From Leucogyrophana mollusca (lineage: Eukaryota; Basidiomycota; Agaricomycetes; Boletales): a DNA stretch of 64,000 nucleotides. The stretch spans positions 62,001-126,000 of the forward strand of contig MU266367.1 of assembly GCA_021014945.1 (NCBI GenBank). The letters are read 5' to 3'. Position numbers and translations under genes: made by a program. The notes beneath the pieces are model-generated. The model was not told the origin of the DNA. It made no database searches and saw only the letters and a list, made by a program, of their open reading frames with translations. Below are positions 1-10,517 of the stretch, piece by piece; position 1 is the first letter of the stretch, and every line of letters starts with the position of its first letter.

Positions 1-1884
1 CTCGCCGACATTCGACAGATCGACGTCCGCGTACGAGGTCGTCGTGTCGTCCAGCTGCTCGTTCGACATGACAGTGCGGTATGCGGCGATCGTGTAATAC
101 CTGTGCCGGCGTTCTCGGCCAAATGTTTCCATGAAGTCTGCGGTGCCGAGGTCGCGGAGGTGGGAAGGGGGAAGGTTCTTCGTCGCACGCGTCAGGAGGA
201 GTTCGATGGTGCGCTTGTCGAAGTTGCCCATGGCGGTGCAGATCTCCTGATGTGCTCGTTGATCAGCCGTGCTAAGATCAACCAGAGGTCATCTCACGTT
301 CAAAGTCATGCCTGTGGAACCCGCTTCTTCGAGCAAGTCGGAGACCTGCTTGTGGATGGTCCGATTGGCCTTCACTTCGGTGTGGCCGGCTAATGCAGGG
401 TGTGAGGCTGGCATAACGGGGACGAGCGGTGCACGTACTCGTACCGTCATCCAAACCCATGTCCTTCTCGTCGTCGTCTGCGTTCTGGGAGTCCACGATT
501 ATTCCGTCGTCGAGAGGCTGGTTGTTATCCGGAGTGATGAGCCTGATGCACTTGACGCTGCGACCCTCGATTTTGCTGCTCGGGACCATGACTCGCTCAA
601 CCACGCCTTGTTGGATGAGTTCGCGAAGGCGGGTCTGGAAGAAACGACGGTCGGTTTTAGTAGGATTTGTGAACCCCTATTGACAAGAGTTGAGTAACAG
701 CAAAGCACGCAAAACGAAGAGAGCATACTATAGTCATTAGGAGGTTGTTTGAGGCATGTATGTAGTTCTTGGAGGCTTTGAGCAGCTTGACGACGCGGTT
801 GCGTACGAGTGGGAGGCTGGATAGATGTCGCGAGTCAATCGGGTCAAAACCGGCAAAGGACGACTGCCTTGTGGCGGCGGTGTCGTCTGCGTCGTCGGGT
901 GTCTGAGCATGGACTTCACCTACGATAACAGGGTCGTCTTCTCTGGCCTCTTCCTCGTGAATCTGTTGCCACAAGGCGCTACGCTCCACGAAATACTTGT
1001 GAATGCACGAGTGGTTTCCAACTCCACCGCGTCGAGCTTTGATACTTGATAACAGTGAGCAGGCTTTAGGGGAAGTGAAACTCGACGTACACCAATCCGA
1101 GCTCAAGGAGCTGCTTGATGACATAGAAGCAGGTTTTCTGGTCGTATTTTGTCGTCCTACCGAGTGCTACGGTGGTTATCCCTGCCTCTCTGCCTCGGGT
1201 GATGAGCTGGAGGGCACTGTACACCATTGGGCTAAGTTTTTGGGGCTAGGACTCGTCGATAAGCGAGCTCTCCCGATAAATGGGAACGTACCCGGATGTG
1301 AGAGCCAGTGATAGCGGCGAAAGATGTTTCGGGGTCGACGGCGATCCTCAAGCCATCGCCATACTCTGCTCGCAGGTCCTCCAAAGACCTATTCCGAGCA
1401 TCGGGCACTAGGTTGAGGGCAGGAGGGGCTTCCTCGACATGCTCCTCCCCCTTGGCTGCGGCCTTGCGGCGAGCACTTGTTTGGGGAGCGATGTATACCT
1501 CAGAAGAGACGCCCGGGGGCGGAGTCCCTACACGGACTGTAGGCTGCTGGACAACGACGGACCAGACGAAGGCGCAGAAGGCATCGTCGACGACTTGGGG
1601 GTGCGTTGCGTCAACGCTGTAAAAGCCGACGATAAAGTCTTTTAGGCGAGAAACGTCACAGCCTAGAATGAAATGAGAAGTCAGGAAATGGACAGTGACG
1701 GGGTTCGATCGGTCATTCTCGAGATGACCACCACAATTTAAGCGCCCTTTTTACCGAACGACACCTTCGAGCTTCGTCGGCGACTGTCTGTTCGCGGCGA
1801 CCTCAACAAATATTATTAAATGTTCTCACCTAAATCTCCGTCGAATGACAGCTCTCGAAGACAATGGCGGACTAGTTCATCCAT
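1..1884 (-). CDS. TFC3: TFIIIC largest subunit (B-block-binding), N-terminal part, runs off left edge
   Basis: RNA polymerase III factor TFIIIC subunit that binds the B box of tRNA promoters (Tfc3/Sfc3/GTF3C1 family). I read seven exons on the minus strand: 1830-1884, 1292-1662, 1091-1245, 729-1044, 445-676, 298-407 and <1-246, all joined in frame at GT-AG introns. The start MDELVRHCLRELSFDG is typical of the agaric proteins. The helix-turn-helix B-block stretch follows (LSPMVYSALQLITRGREAG, then KTCFYVIKQLLELGLV). A second conserved winged-helix segment contains FFQTRLRELIQQGVVERVM, and later NFDKRTIELLL and RRHRYYTIAAYR. The C-terminal majority lies beyond base 1. It is divergent from BRF1 across about 480 bp. 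Only fine exon limits are uncertain. Confidence 0.9.
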
Positions 1885-2361
1885 GTCAGACAATGAGCAC
1901 GAAGCTCAGCCGGCTCTGTGCTTTGCAATAATTTTGAAAGAAACGTCGACCGGGGCAAAGTCGTTGTGACCGTGATGTTAGCCGACGGAGAGTCTCGTCG
2001 TCGTCGTCGATAACGATGAGGATCGATGTGACTCGCCGTCACGTCGGTGGAACGCAAAGTGTGACCTCCGGGTCAGCGTGACTCCTTTCGACTCTGCAGC
2101 TCATCGAACTTGGCGCGGGACGTGCAGCTGCAGTGTAAATATTGTATCGTGCTTGCGCTTTTATTCTTTTATCTTTATCGCCTATTATTCCGGCTGTACC
2201 TCCATTTCTCGCTCCGGGCGCTGTATTTTTTGTTGCTGTTGGGCGAGATAACCGCGAGTTATCGGCCGGCAGTGCGATCATATCTCCAGGCGTCAGCGAC
2301 TTATAGCGACACCGAGGCTGCTTAGCCTCTTCACTAGGAGCATTCCTCGAGTGCGGCAATC
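1885..2361. promoter_or_regulatory. Shared divergent promoter region of TFC3 and BRF1
   Basis: This 477-bp gap separates the start codons of two head-to-head genes that both encode RNA polymerase III initiation factors. It holds a CG-rich run of cgtcgtcgt type near 1995-2010 and a T-rich tract at about 2158-2180. I saw no clear TATA box. Co-regulation is an inference from the arrangement alone. Confidence 0.5.
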
Positions 2362-4629
2362 ATGGTACATCCTGTCTCTTACAATATCGCGTGCTACTCA
2401 CTCCCAGCTAGACCGTCTGCTCAGATTGCGGTGGTACCGTCATAGAGTATGATGCCGCCGCTGGCAATGGTTTCTGTGTCAAATGCGGAACCGTGGTCGA
2501 GGAAAACACCATCGTGAACGAAATAGCATTCGGAGAGACATCTGCAGGCGCAGCTATGGTACAGGGTTCATACGTTGGCCAAGGATCAAGTAAGTTCGGC
2601 GTGCTCTATTGTCACTTCGTCCTGATCGTTGTATGTATTAGCCCATGCGAGGATGAGCGGGCCATTCGGAAACAGGGGAAGCAGCGAGTCCCGCGAACAG
2701 ACGATAGCGAACGGTCAGCCCCTCTCACGAATACACTGGACGCGTTCGGCTCCATCTAACATCGCGCCCAGCCAGCAGAAAAATCCAGAGTTTCGCCGCA
2801 GCCCTCCGTTTGTCCGAAGTCGTGTGTCTAGCGGCGACGCGCTTGTATACCCTCGCCGTCGAACACAAGTTTACAAAGGGACGAAAGAGCATCAACGTCG
2901 CTGCCGTGTGCCTTTATGTCGCGTGCAGGCAGAAGGAGTCGCGGAACTACATGCTCATTGACTTTTCAGACCTTCTACAGGTGCCCTTCACATCGCTATT
3001 CGTGTGTGTGTGCATCGAATGACTGATCTGCCAGGTGAACGTATTCGAGCTCGGCCACACATATCTGCAGCTCGTACAAACATTGAATCTCAGGCTCCCC
3101 CTCGTCGACCCTTCTCACTACATATCCCGTTTCGCCGCCCTGCTCGAATTCGGTGAAGAAACGCACAAGGTCGCAACCGATGCAGTCCGCCTCGTACAGC
3201 GATTCGACAGAGATTGGGTCACCCGAGGACGCCGGCCCGCAGGCATCTGTGGCGCTGCGCTGCTCTTGGCGGCGCGGATGAACAATTTCCGGCGATCCGT
3301 GGAAGAGATCGTGCAGGTCGTGAAGATAGCGGACACGACACTCAAAAAACGCCTCGAAGAATTCAAGAAAACCCCGAGTGGCGCACTTACTCTTGCGGAC
3401 TTTAGGACCGTCTGGCTGGATGAAGAGATGGATCCGCCCGCGTTTACAAAGGGCAAGGAAAAAGAGGAAAAGGAACGGGAGGAGGCTGCTGGGAACGGCA
3501 GGAGGAAGAAGTCGGACAAGAAGAAAAAGCGGAAAGGAAAACGAAAGAGGATCGAGTCTGACGAGTCGGAAGGCGAAGAAATCGAGAGATTCCCTCCCCA
3601 AGGACCTCAAGCAGGCCCCTCTGTTATCGACCCGGGGCTTTTCAACCAGGGCATCCTCGCAGGAACTATTGCGCCTACTCCGCTATTCTATCCCGATGAC
3701 GATGACGAGCCCATGTACGCCAACATTGACCCATCGTTACGCCCGGCGCCCCACGAGAAGCCACCAGATTCACAGACGGATTCATTTACTGCGGATATCG
3801 AGGGAACTGTCGACCGGGCACTGGCAGAAGAGGTGGCTACATTCCTTCAGAACACACAAGGATCCCTCCTGTCAGAGGCCCTTGATGAAGTCGAGGAACG
3901 CCGCCAAGCTCAATTTGCGGAGGTTGATGAATTGCAAGGGCTGGATGAAGAAGAGCTCGATCGGTTTCTCCTGACTGAAGATGAAGTCAAAATCAAGGAG
4001 CGAGTCTGGGTGGAACTGAACCGGGAGTATTTGGAAGCGATTGCAGGTGATCATATTTTCCGTTCGGTGCTGCACAATTTTGCTCAGCGGTTTACAGCGA
4101 AAGGGGAACAAGTGGAGACGGGCGCTTCGAACACCAAGAGTCGCAAGGTTCGTACCCCACAACCGCCGGAACTTTTACCTCGTCTCGTCGTCCTGCTAAC
4201 CAACAACGCCCATTTTTTCAGCGACGGAAAACGGTCAATAAACCACGCGACGACTCCACTCCGTCGGGTAATACTGCGGCAGAGTCAGTGCGGAACCTCA
4301 TCAAGAAAAACCCAAAGTACAGCAAACGAATCAACTATGATGCATTGAAAGGCCTCTTTGTCGACGGAGGCCCTGTTCCAGGGATTGAAATGGACGACGA
4401 CAAAGACGACGACGGTCTCTATACGATGGACGACAAGAGCGATGGAGAGGGGATGGTCGTAATCGAAGAAGACGGAGGAGGAGTAGGGAGTCAATCGCAG
4501 GCCACCCCTGGCAAGCACCCGCTTGTAGCGGACACCCATGGGGACGATGAGGAAGAGGAAGGAAGCGAAAAAGGCGACGATGAGGCTATCGATACTGGAT
4601 GGGAAGATGCGTATGAACAGGAAGTGTAA
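2362..4629 (+). CDS. BRF1: TFIIIB subunit Brf1 (TFIIB-related factor)
   Basis: Bridges TBP, TFIIIC and RNA polymerase III. Exons 2362-2364, 2412-2589, 2642-2713, 2772-2980, 3035-4147 and 4222-4629 give 660 aa. Exon 1 is only the ATG; it joins a zinc ribbon with Cys4, Cys7, Cys23 and Cys26 (MTVCSDCGG, FCVKCGTVVEEN). Two cyclin folds follow: TRLYTLAVEHKFTKGRKSI to ARMNNFRRSVEEIVQVVKIA. Next is a Lys/Glu-rich linker, then the Brf1 homology region (KERVWVELNREYLEAI, NLIKKNPKYSKRINYDALKG) and a highly acidic tail. Length and order match other Brf1 proteins. The ATG-only first exon is supported by MT-x-C at the start of animal Brf1 but should be confirmed by cDNA. Confidence 0.93.
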
Positions 4630-4812
4630 TGACTGTTTCGATCCAAGTAATACATATGTGGTGTCTACTGTAAAAAATCATAAATGTAATCGTCAAGCGA
4701 GACGTTTTGAAGCATCTAGGGGATTCCAATAACGATAACCCGGGGAGGCGTCTAAAGGTGCACGAAGAGGGCCCAAACGGAAAAAGAAAAGAAGCAAACA
4801 GAAAGAGCTGCT

Positions 4813-5452
4813 CTACGAGTGTGCGGCCTGTTGCTGCTTCGCTTCCCACATTGTCCTCAGCACATCGGTGAAACCCGCCTTGCCGAGATTCGCATTTTGC
4901 TCGAACCGCTGCACCAGCCACGTCTCGAACTTGTCCGCCATGCTTCTCCACATTGCCATCCGCGCCTGTATCTCCGCTGTCTGCAGGAAAGCTGTGTGGC
5001 CAGAGGACGTTGGGGTATATTGTATGCGCTCGAAGCAGGTGGCGAATTGGGAGAGCGAGAGATTGACGGACGTTATGGTGGCGACTTGCGATGCGGGGTC
5101 TACGAATGATATCTCTCTCACAAATGCATCCTCTGAACCACCAAATAACTGATGAAAGTCGAAATGAGCACTGAGCGCAGTAATAGCCTTTCATGCTGAC
5201 CTTGACTATCCATATTGGCGTCTTTTGTTTGCAGCCAAGAACACGCTCCGTTCGTATTATTCCACTCTTCGAATCGATGGATCGGTCAACGACATCGACG
5301 GTAACTACGTGCGTGCAGTGCGGGTTTGGGTATTTATGCCACATTCCGATGACTACGTGCGACCATGGATGTCTACACAGAATGAGGACACTTTATTGGC
5401 AGTAATTTAGATGTACGCACTCGTATTTGAAGGTCTGGGAGAAGAAATGCAT
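4813..5452 (-). CDS. PRELI/MSF1-domain mitochondrial lipid-transfer protein (Ups family)
   Basis: Exons 5421-5452, 5201-5372 and 4813-5148 encode 179 aa, the normal length of Ups1/Ups2/PRELID proteins. These carry phosphatidic acid or phosphatidylserine across the mitochondrial intermembrane space with Mdm35. Visible family motifs are MHFFSQTFKYEHPWSHV at the start, MWHKYPNPHCTHVVTVDV, GIIRTERVLGCKQ, then DAFVREISFVDP and VNLSLSQFATCFERI, with a C-terminal amphipathic helix (MADKFETWLVQRFEQNA). The first intron interrupts a Glu codon (GA|A). Ups1 versus Ups2 type cannot be settled by eye. Confidence 0.9.
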
Positions 5453-5755
5453 GGCGAGCGGGTAAGGATGGAGAAGGGAGGAAGGTCGTGTGGGGGAAGC
5501 AGCTGGCGGCGATTGAGGAGGATCGGGCACAGGTGCTTGTGATAAATTTTGCAGTGTCTGCACAGGACCACTCCGATTGGCTCCCGATTCGAGCCGCGCG
5601 GCACTTCGGCATCCCTTGTCGGGACCTGGCACGGGGTCATTGCCCTGCGCCACCTCCCGGTCATGCCCATCGATTGGAGTGTGCCATGCAATACACTATC
5701 TGAACTCATGCTACGTATCTTTTACGCGATAACAATACACCGTCCAAGTCCATCT
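5453..5755. other. Intergenic region, no gene seen
   Basis: Lies between the 5' end of the PRELI gene and the 3' end of the ABCD transporter gene, both on the minus strand. Short open frames here overlap in several phases and resemble no family. It should contain the PRELI promoter. Confidence 0.5.
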
Positions 5756-8700
5756 TCATGACCCCTGCGCGCTTGCCAAAGCCTGCAGCTCCGCAAGACG
5801 TGCCCTCATCTTCGGCCTGGAAACACAAGAATCCGGCAGTGGTCAGCATACTACAAAGGTCCCACCGGCAGGACGACTCACACGTCGTGCAACTTGGCTT
5901 CGAGGGCCTGTTTCTCCTCCTGCAGTCTAAGGCGTTTCTCCGCATCAAGCTTAGTGCTGCGCGCAGGAAGTCAGCGAGGCTCAACAAGAACAGCACTTGT
6001 AGACACACAATACATATCCGCCTTGTCCATCAAACTCCAGAATCGTGGAGTGGTATTTCCACAATGACGGTCGGTGTGATACAGTCAGCAGCGTGATGCC
6101 AAGAGCAGTCGCATGGACCATCATCGTACCCTCCATATCCGGCGGCACGAGCGAAGTTGCCTCATCAAGGATGGCATACTAGATCGTCCAAGGTAAGTTC
6201 GACGAGGGACTGAACAGCACAAGGTAGGCACACCTTCGGCTTGTGGTAAAATAGTCGAGCCCATGCAATTTTTTGCTTGTCACCGCCACTGAGAGCATCT
6301 CTCCATTCCCGCACGACGTCCCACCCGCCTTCTCGCTCCACGATACTTTCCATCTGCACTTCGGCCAAAATATCAAAGAGATCTGCATCTGTGACGCCCC
6401 CTGAAGCACGAGTCAGATTGGACTTGTAACATATAGCAAAGCGCCACTCACGTGCTTCCATGTTCTCTTGCGAATGTGGATATATGATTTGGTCACGAAG
6501 AGTTCCGAGAGAGAGATACGGTCGTTGCGGAATCAAGATGAAGTCCGAAGCCGGTGGCTTGCTGACGACACCGCCTGCACGAATGGTTGTGAGTTTAAAA
6601 GCTGGCTCCCCTGTTGGCAACAGCGACCGCTTACCATACACAGGCCACAGTCCGCCCAAGATACGGAATAGTGAAGACTTCCCAGCTCCTGTTTTTTATG
6701 TTAGTTGCCCTCGTTTGAAGTAGAGGAGTAGAGTACTCACCATTGGGGCCAACGATAAGCAGATGTTCCTACGGGCACATGAAACACACAAATCGGCTAA
6801 GCACTTTCTGGGGTAAATTGAATGGACGCACCCCAGGCTTAACGTAAAAGCTCAGGCTCCTCACCAGTATATCACCGTTGGGAGTGACAATAGGGACACC
6901 GTCAAACCGTATGTCCTCCGAGGCGTAGACTTGGCCCCGGCTGCGTAAGACTGAGGAGCGAAATGACTATAAGCCTATACCGGGCGGGAAAGGTCAACTC
7001 ACGCTTGCCGTTTTCTCCTTCCGTTGCACCGCTGACCAGTGCCTTCTCAAATTTACCTTTCCGCACGTCTGCCATGGTGTCAAGCAGGAGGGAGACGCGT
7101 GACGTGTAGCCTGCAAGCTCGGCAAGATCTTTGTACGAATACATTACGCGGCCGATGGCATCTAGTGTCGGATTTAGCCAGTGAATTTGCGGCAGGGATA
7201 TGCTCGGAGCAAGTCATACCTGACGAAGAAAGCAGTAAACGACGATTTGTGACAAAGCCTGCCCGACCTTTTAGTTATATTCGACCACATATGGACAGAT
7301 ATAGCTCACCTTCTGTGCGGCTACCCATGTCGAAGTTCGCCACGCCGGGTAACTTGAAGAACACTGGTATTGCACAGACCACCAGCTGATAACGAAAGTC
7401 TGTCAGAAAGAATGATGCATTCATGCAGGCTTAACTCACACCAAAGCTACCCCACAACCACTTCACAATCCCTTCCTCCGCACACCCATACCACCATCTA
7501 CTAGCCATCACTTTCTCCTCGTGTCGTACAACCGCGGCATATTCTCGTTCGATGAGTTGTTTTTCTGTCTCCTCCCCACCAAAGAAAGCAATCTCTTCCG
7601 CAAACTCGGACAAACGAGAGTGGGTATGACGAAGGGATCCTGCAAGTGCGGCGGACTGGGCGGTATATGTCCCGAATGAAGGTGTCACAGCACGAACTGC
7701 AGGGGTTCAACTTCAAGTTTCCGGACATGAGCGAATGCAACTTTGTGCGACTTACGGAGTGCAGCAGATGACTGGACAAGAATAGTGAGGATGACAAGAC
7801 CCTCAGCACCAACATTTTGAGCGAGCTGGTAGTTGTATAGTATGACATCGAGGACCGGCTTAGCTAGATTAGAGTAGATGGCAGCAAGATGCGTGGAGAA
7901 ATGCTGAATGTCGTGAGTGATCATCCTAGGAAATAACGTCAGCCCCATCACCACGACAATTAAACAGAACGTGATCTCAACTGGTCAGCGTTCTGTATTC
8001 GATCGTCCAAGTTTGCTGTCAGGAGCTCGTCAGCACCCGACGACCCGAGAGCTAAATCATGAAGAGGGCTAACAAAGCTTGTAATAAACCTTCCCTTCTG
8101 GGCCTTCAGACCCCTCGCCAAGATATTGCTTAAGCACCTCCTTTGTCAGGCGCGTACGGTACGCGATTGCGAGCTTGTTCTGGACATAGCTGAGCCAACT
8201 ATTTGTCCATGTCGCTGGAATTGCCACGAGCAACCATCGGATGATGTTTAGAAGAAACTCAAGAGATCGCCCTCGCACTAAAGATGCCACAATTCTAGGG
8301 AGGTGTCAGCGGAAGGTTGCTTGGACACAAACTTGGGGTGGAGGTGATAGGAATAGAAATCATGCATAAAACGCGGAAACGTACTTTCCGTCAAGAGCCG
8401 CAACATACAGGGATATTGCCGTCCTAAAGATGAGAAGACTGGAGTGCATCACAAGAAGCAGCGCTTCTTTCGAGCGTATACTTGGTATCACAATGCGTAA
8501 AATGACCCCAAGCCGCTGGTAGAATACTGCGTCCACCTTCACTTCACCGTCAACACGAGCCATACCCAAATTACTGACGACTCACAGCAACGCGTGTAGG
8601 CTTGCCATCGTTTCCACTCTTGCCTTTATCATCTCTTTTCCGAGCGGGGCGACCAGCAAGACCACGATATGTTGTGGTCAGGACGTACAGAACAAACCCA

Positions 8701-8801
8701 GCTGTGAGACCGCGTTGAATGAGGGGGCGATGGGTAGCGTAGGCCTGCGCGAACTGTGCCAGCTTTGCATCCGAAGGGCGGATATTGGAAAGGGCTGCCA
8801 T
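5756..8801 (-). CDS. Peroxisomal ABCD half-transporter (long-chain fatty acid type, Pxa1/Pxa2-like)
   Basis: Imports acyl-CoA or fatty acids into peroxisomes for beta-oxidation in related fungi. A multi-exon minus gene starting [17 protein letters not shown]. An N-terminal hydrophobic segment ([16 protein letters not shown]) precedes the transmembrane domain. The ABCD EAA-like motif is [19 protein letters not shown]. The nucleotide-binding domain has Walker A GPNGAGKSS followed by [12 protein letters not shown], signature [14 protein letters not shown] and Walker [10 protein letters not shown], then the H-loop [11 protein letters not shown]. The C terminus ends [11 protein letters not shown]. 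One NBD plus one TMD means it must dimerise. The last intron uses a gtgtgt donor to restore [11 protein letters not shown]. Intact; Pxa1 versus Pxa2 is not decided. Confidence 0.9.
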
Positions 8802-9686
8802 ACTTGCGCTAATGACTCAACAAACTGATGACTGATATGATTTCCAAGCTGGCTGGCCTGTGGGTCGGGACGGTCGTGGCTTGTGACCTGGCACAAATGG
8901 AACGGATGCGCGCGCAATAAAGAGCGATTTCGTGGAACCCTTGCGGTAGCGAAACCAGATTCTGCGGGATCACGGCGAGATGACAGCGTTCATGGGCCAG
9001 TTGACGCTGAGATGTTGCAGCTCGGTGGTTAGAATCTAGTTCCATGTGATAAACCAAAGCACGATCGGCACGTTCCGGTCACCGCAACAACGTTGTTCGG
9101 GTACAGTTGCGGGAGACGGTCAAAAACCATTAAGATAGGGCTCACACAAAACCGACCAACGTCATGTGATGTGACTAGGTGTGACCCTGCGAGAGCGAAG
9201 TGGCAGCGTGACAACCCATACCCACCACCACATCGCCTTTGTCGAAATAACTCATTCCACAGTACAATTTTGAGAAATCGAAAACCTACAAAGTGTTTTG
9301 AATTCGTCATTCTAGCATTTTTAGGTCGCCGATTTTCAAAATTTGTTGTTGTGCATTTGGTATTCAGTTTGTCACGCCATTGGTTGGTTTTGTGTGAGCC
9401 CTATCTTATGAGCCAGACAAACCATGTTATAGAACACTGACAGGGACTTAGTCGCGCAGGTTTGGTGGAGGTCATCTAATATTCGACCGCTAGGAGGATT
9501 TAATTCCTTTGCATAGTCCATTTCTCGTCCCTTCTAGCTAATACTTGATGTCCATCAATTGTCCATACAAAAAAAAACCGGTCCTTCCTCCTCTACAATG
9601 CCAATTTCACGAGAAGGGCGTGCCTTTGTGCTAAAGCGTGAGCTATTGAGAGAATACCAATGCCAGTCAAAGGAAACCCACCTCGC
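8802..9686. other. Intergenic region containing the MITE
   Basis: Apart from the inverted-repeat element at 9131-9408, I see no gene. The open frames across 9029-9440 on both strands lie mostly inside the MITE and are not coding. The remainder should hold the ABCD transporter promoter and the 3' region of precursor gene A. Confidence 0.5.
9131..9408. mobile_element. MITE with 29-bp terminal inverted repeats and TA target duplication
   Basis: Bases 9133-9161 and the reverse complement of 9378-9406 match at 27 of 29 positions; both begin AGATAGGGCTCACACAAAAC. TA flanks both ends (T-TA-AGATAG and CTATCT-TA-TG), the target duplication of Tc1/mariner-type elements. The 278-bp unit has no coding capacity. 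An inner inverted pair (about 9262-9280 against 9329-9350) suggests a foldback interior. I saw no second copy in the window. Confidence 0.85.
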
Positions 9687-10517
9687 TCAGTCCTCCACGG
9701 GAGCTGCGTACAGAGTAATCTGTCACGATAAAAAACCTCAGTCCAACTATGCTTATTAAGAAAGAGAGAAAGAAAGGACTGACGCCGCCGGTACCAGCAA
9801 TTATCCCTGTAGAGCCTGGAGTAAGCGTGGGGCTCATATTGAACAGGAACTTCAAGCTTACGTTTTTCGACAGTAGAATCTTCAGCGATGTCTGACGCGT
9901 AAAGTGTGATCTTGCGGGATGAAAATTTCAGTCAGATTTCTCCCATATAAGAATGAAACGATACGACTCACACCCGCAGTGCCAGCCACGAGGGGCTCGC
10001 CTGAGGGTCGTAATCGTTAGCGTGGTGAAGGTCAATAAGAACACCAGACTCACGCTTCTCAACAGCAGAGTCCTCAGCGACGTCTGCTGAATAAAGCGTG
10101 ATCTGTCATAATGAATATTTAGAGCCAAGGTTTTCCTTCAAGAGAACAAAATACTAACACCACCAGTGCCAGCAATCAAAGGCTCGCCTGGGGATCGGAC
10201 CTTGATTGTTAGTGTCGTGCCGAAGCTCGAAGGGAATGTGAGGCTCACGCTTTTCGATAGTGGACTCCTCGGAAATGTCAGCTGAGTACAATGTAATCTT
10301 TTACAAGGAGGAAATCAACCACCGTAAGACGAACTGACAGAAATGACTGACCCCGGCGGTACCAGCCACGAGTGGTTCACCTGCACGGCCACGACCATGA
10401 ATATCTTGTCAAAGGGGTATTATATGAATCAAACACACGTTTCTCCTGGGCGGGTAAAGCGTGAACGCCAGCAGTCATAGTGACGAGTGCCGCAATGAGA
10501 GTGAAGGAAATCTGCAT
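9687..10517 (-). CDS. KEX2-type secreted repeat-peptide precursor A (candidate RiPP precursor)
   Basis: Nine exons encode 125 aa: 10439-10517, 10352-10380, 10249-10297, 10159-10187, 10054-10102, 9972-10000, 9862-9910, 9784-9815 and 9687-9719. A signal peptide (MQISFTLIAALVTMTAGVHA) and short spacer LPAQEKR precede four repeats. Short exons give EPLVAGTAG, EPLIAGTGG, EPLVAGTAG and STGIIAGTGG. Long exons give ITLYSADISEESTIEKR, ITLYSADVAEDSAVEKR, ITLYASDIAEDSTVEKR and finally ITLYAAPVED. Each EKR is a kexin site, and an intron splits its Arg codon C|GN. Every unit keeps AGT[AG]GITLY with one Tyr. Precursors of this layout feed ascomycete dikaritin pathways; the neighbouring UstYa-like gene supports this. 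The product is unknown. All joins are in frame. Confidence 0.88.
9784..10297 (-). repeat. Tandem 78-nt coding repeats split as 29-nt plus 49-nt mini-exons
   Basis: Within precursor A the exon lengths alternate 29, 49, 29, 49, 29, 49 and then 32 and 33 nt. Each pair makes one 26-codon unit. Introns sit at two fixed places: inside the Arg codon of EKR (phase 1) and before Ile-Thr-Leu-Tyr (phase 0). This is duplication of an exon pair together with its introns. Confidence 0.88.

Noticed and set aside
9029..9440. Open frames of 93 and 115 aa on both strands
   Set aside because: They fall largely inside the MITE, whose inverted repeats explain the paired frames.
9784..10300. Evenly spaced repeats that could be taken for a CRISPR-like or satellite array
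   Set aside because: The periodic similarity is the coding repeat of precursor A with its introns; units translate to conserved peptide in one frame and the organism is eukaryotic.
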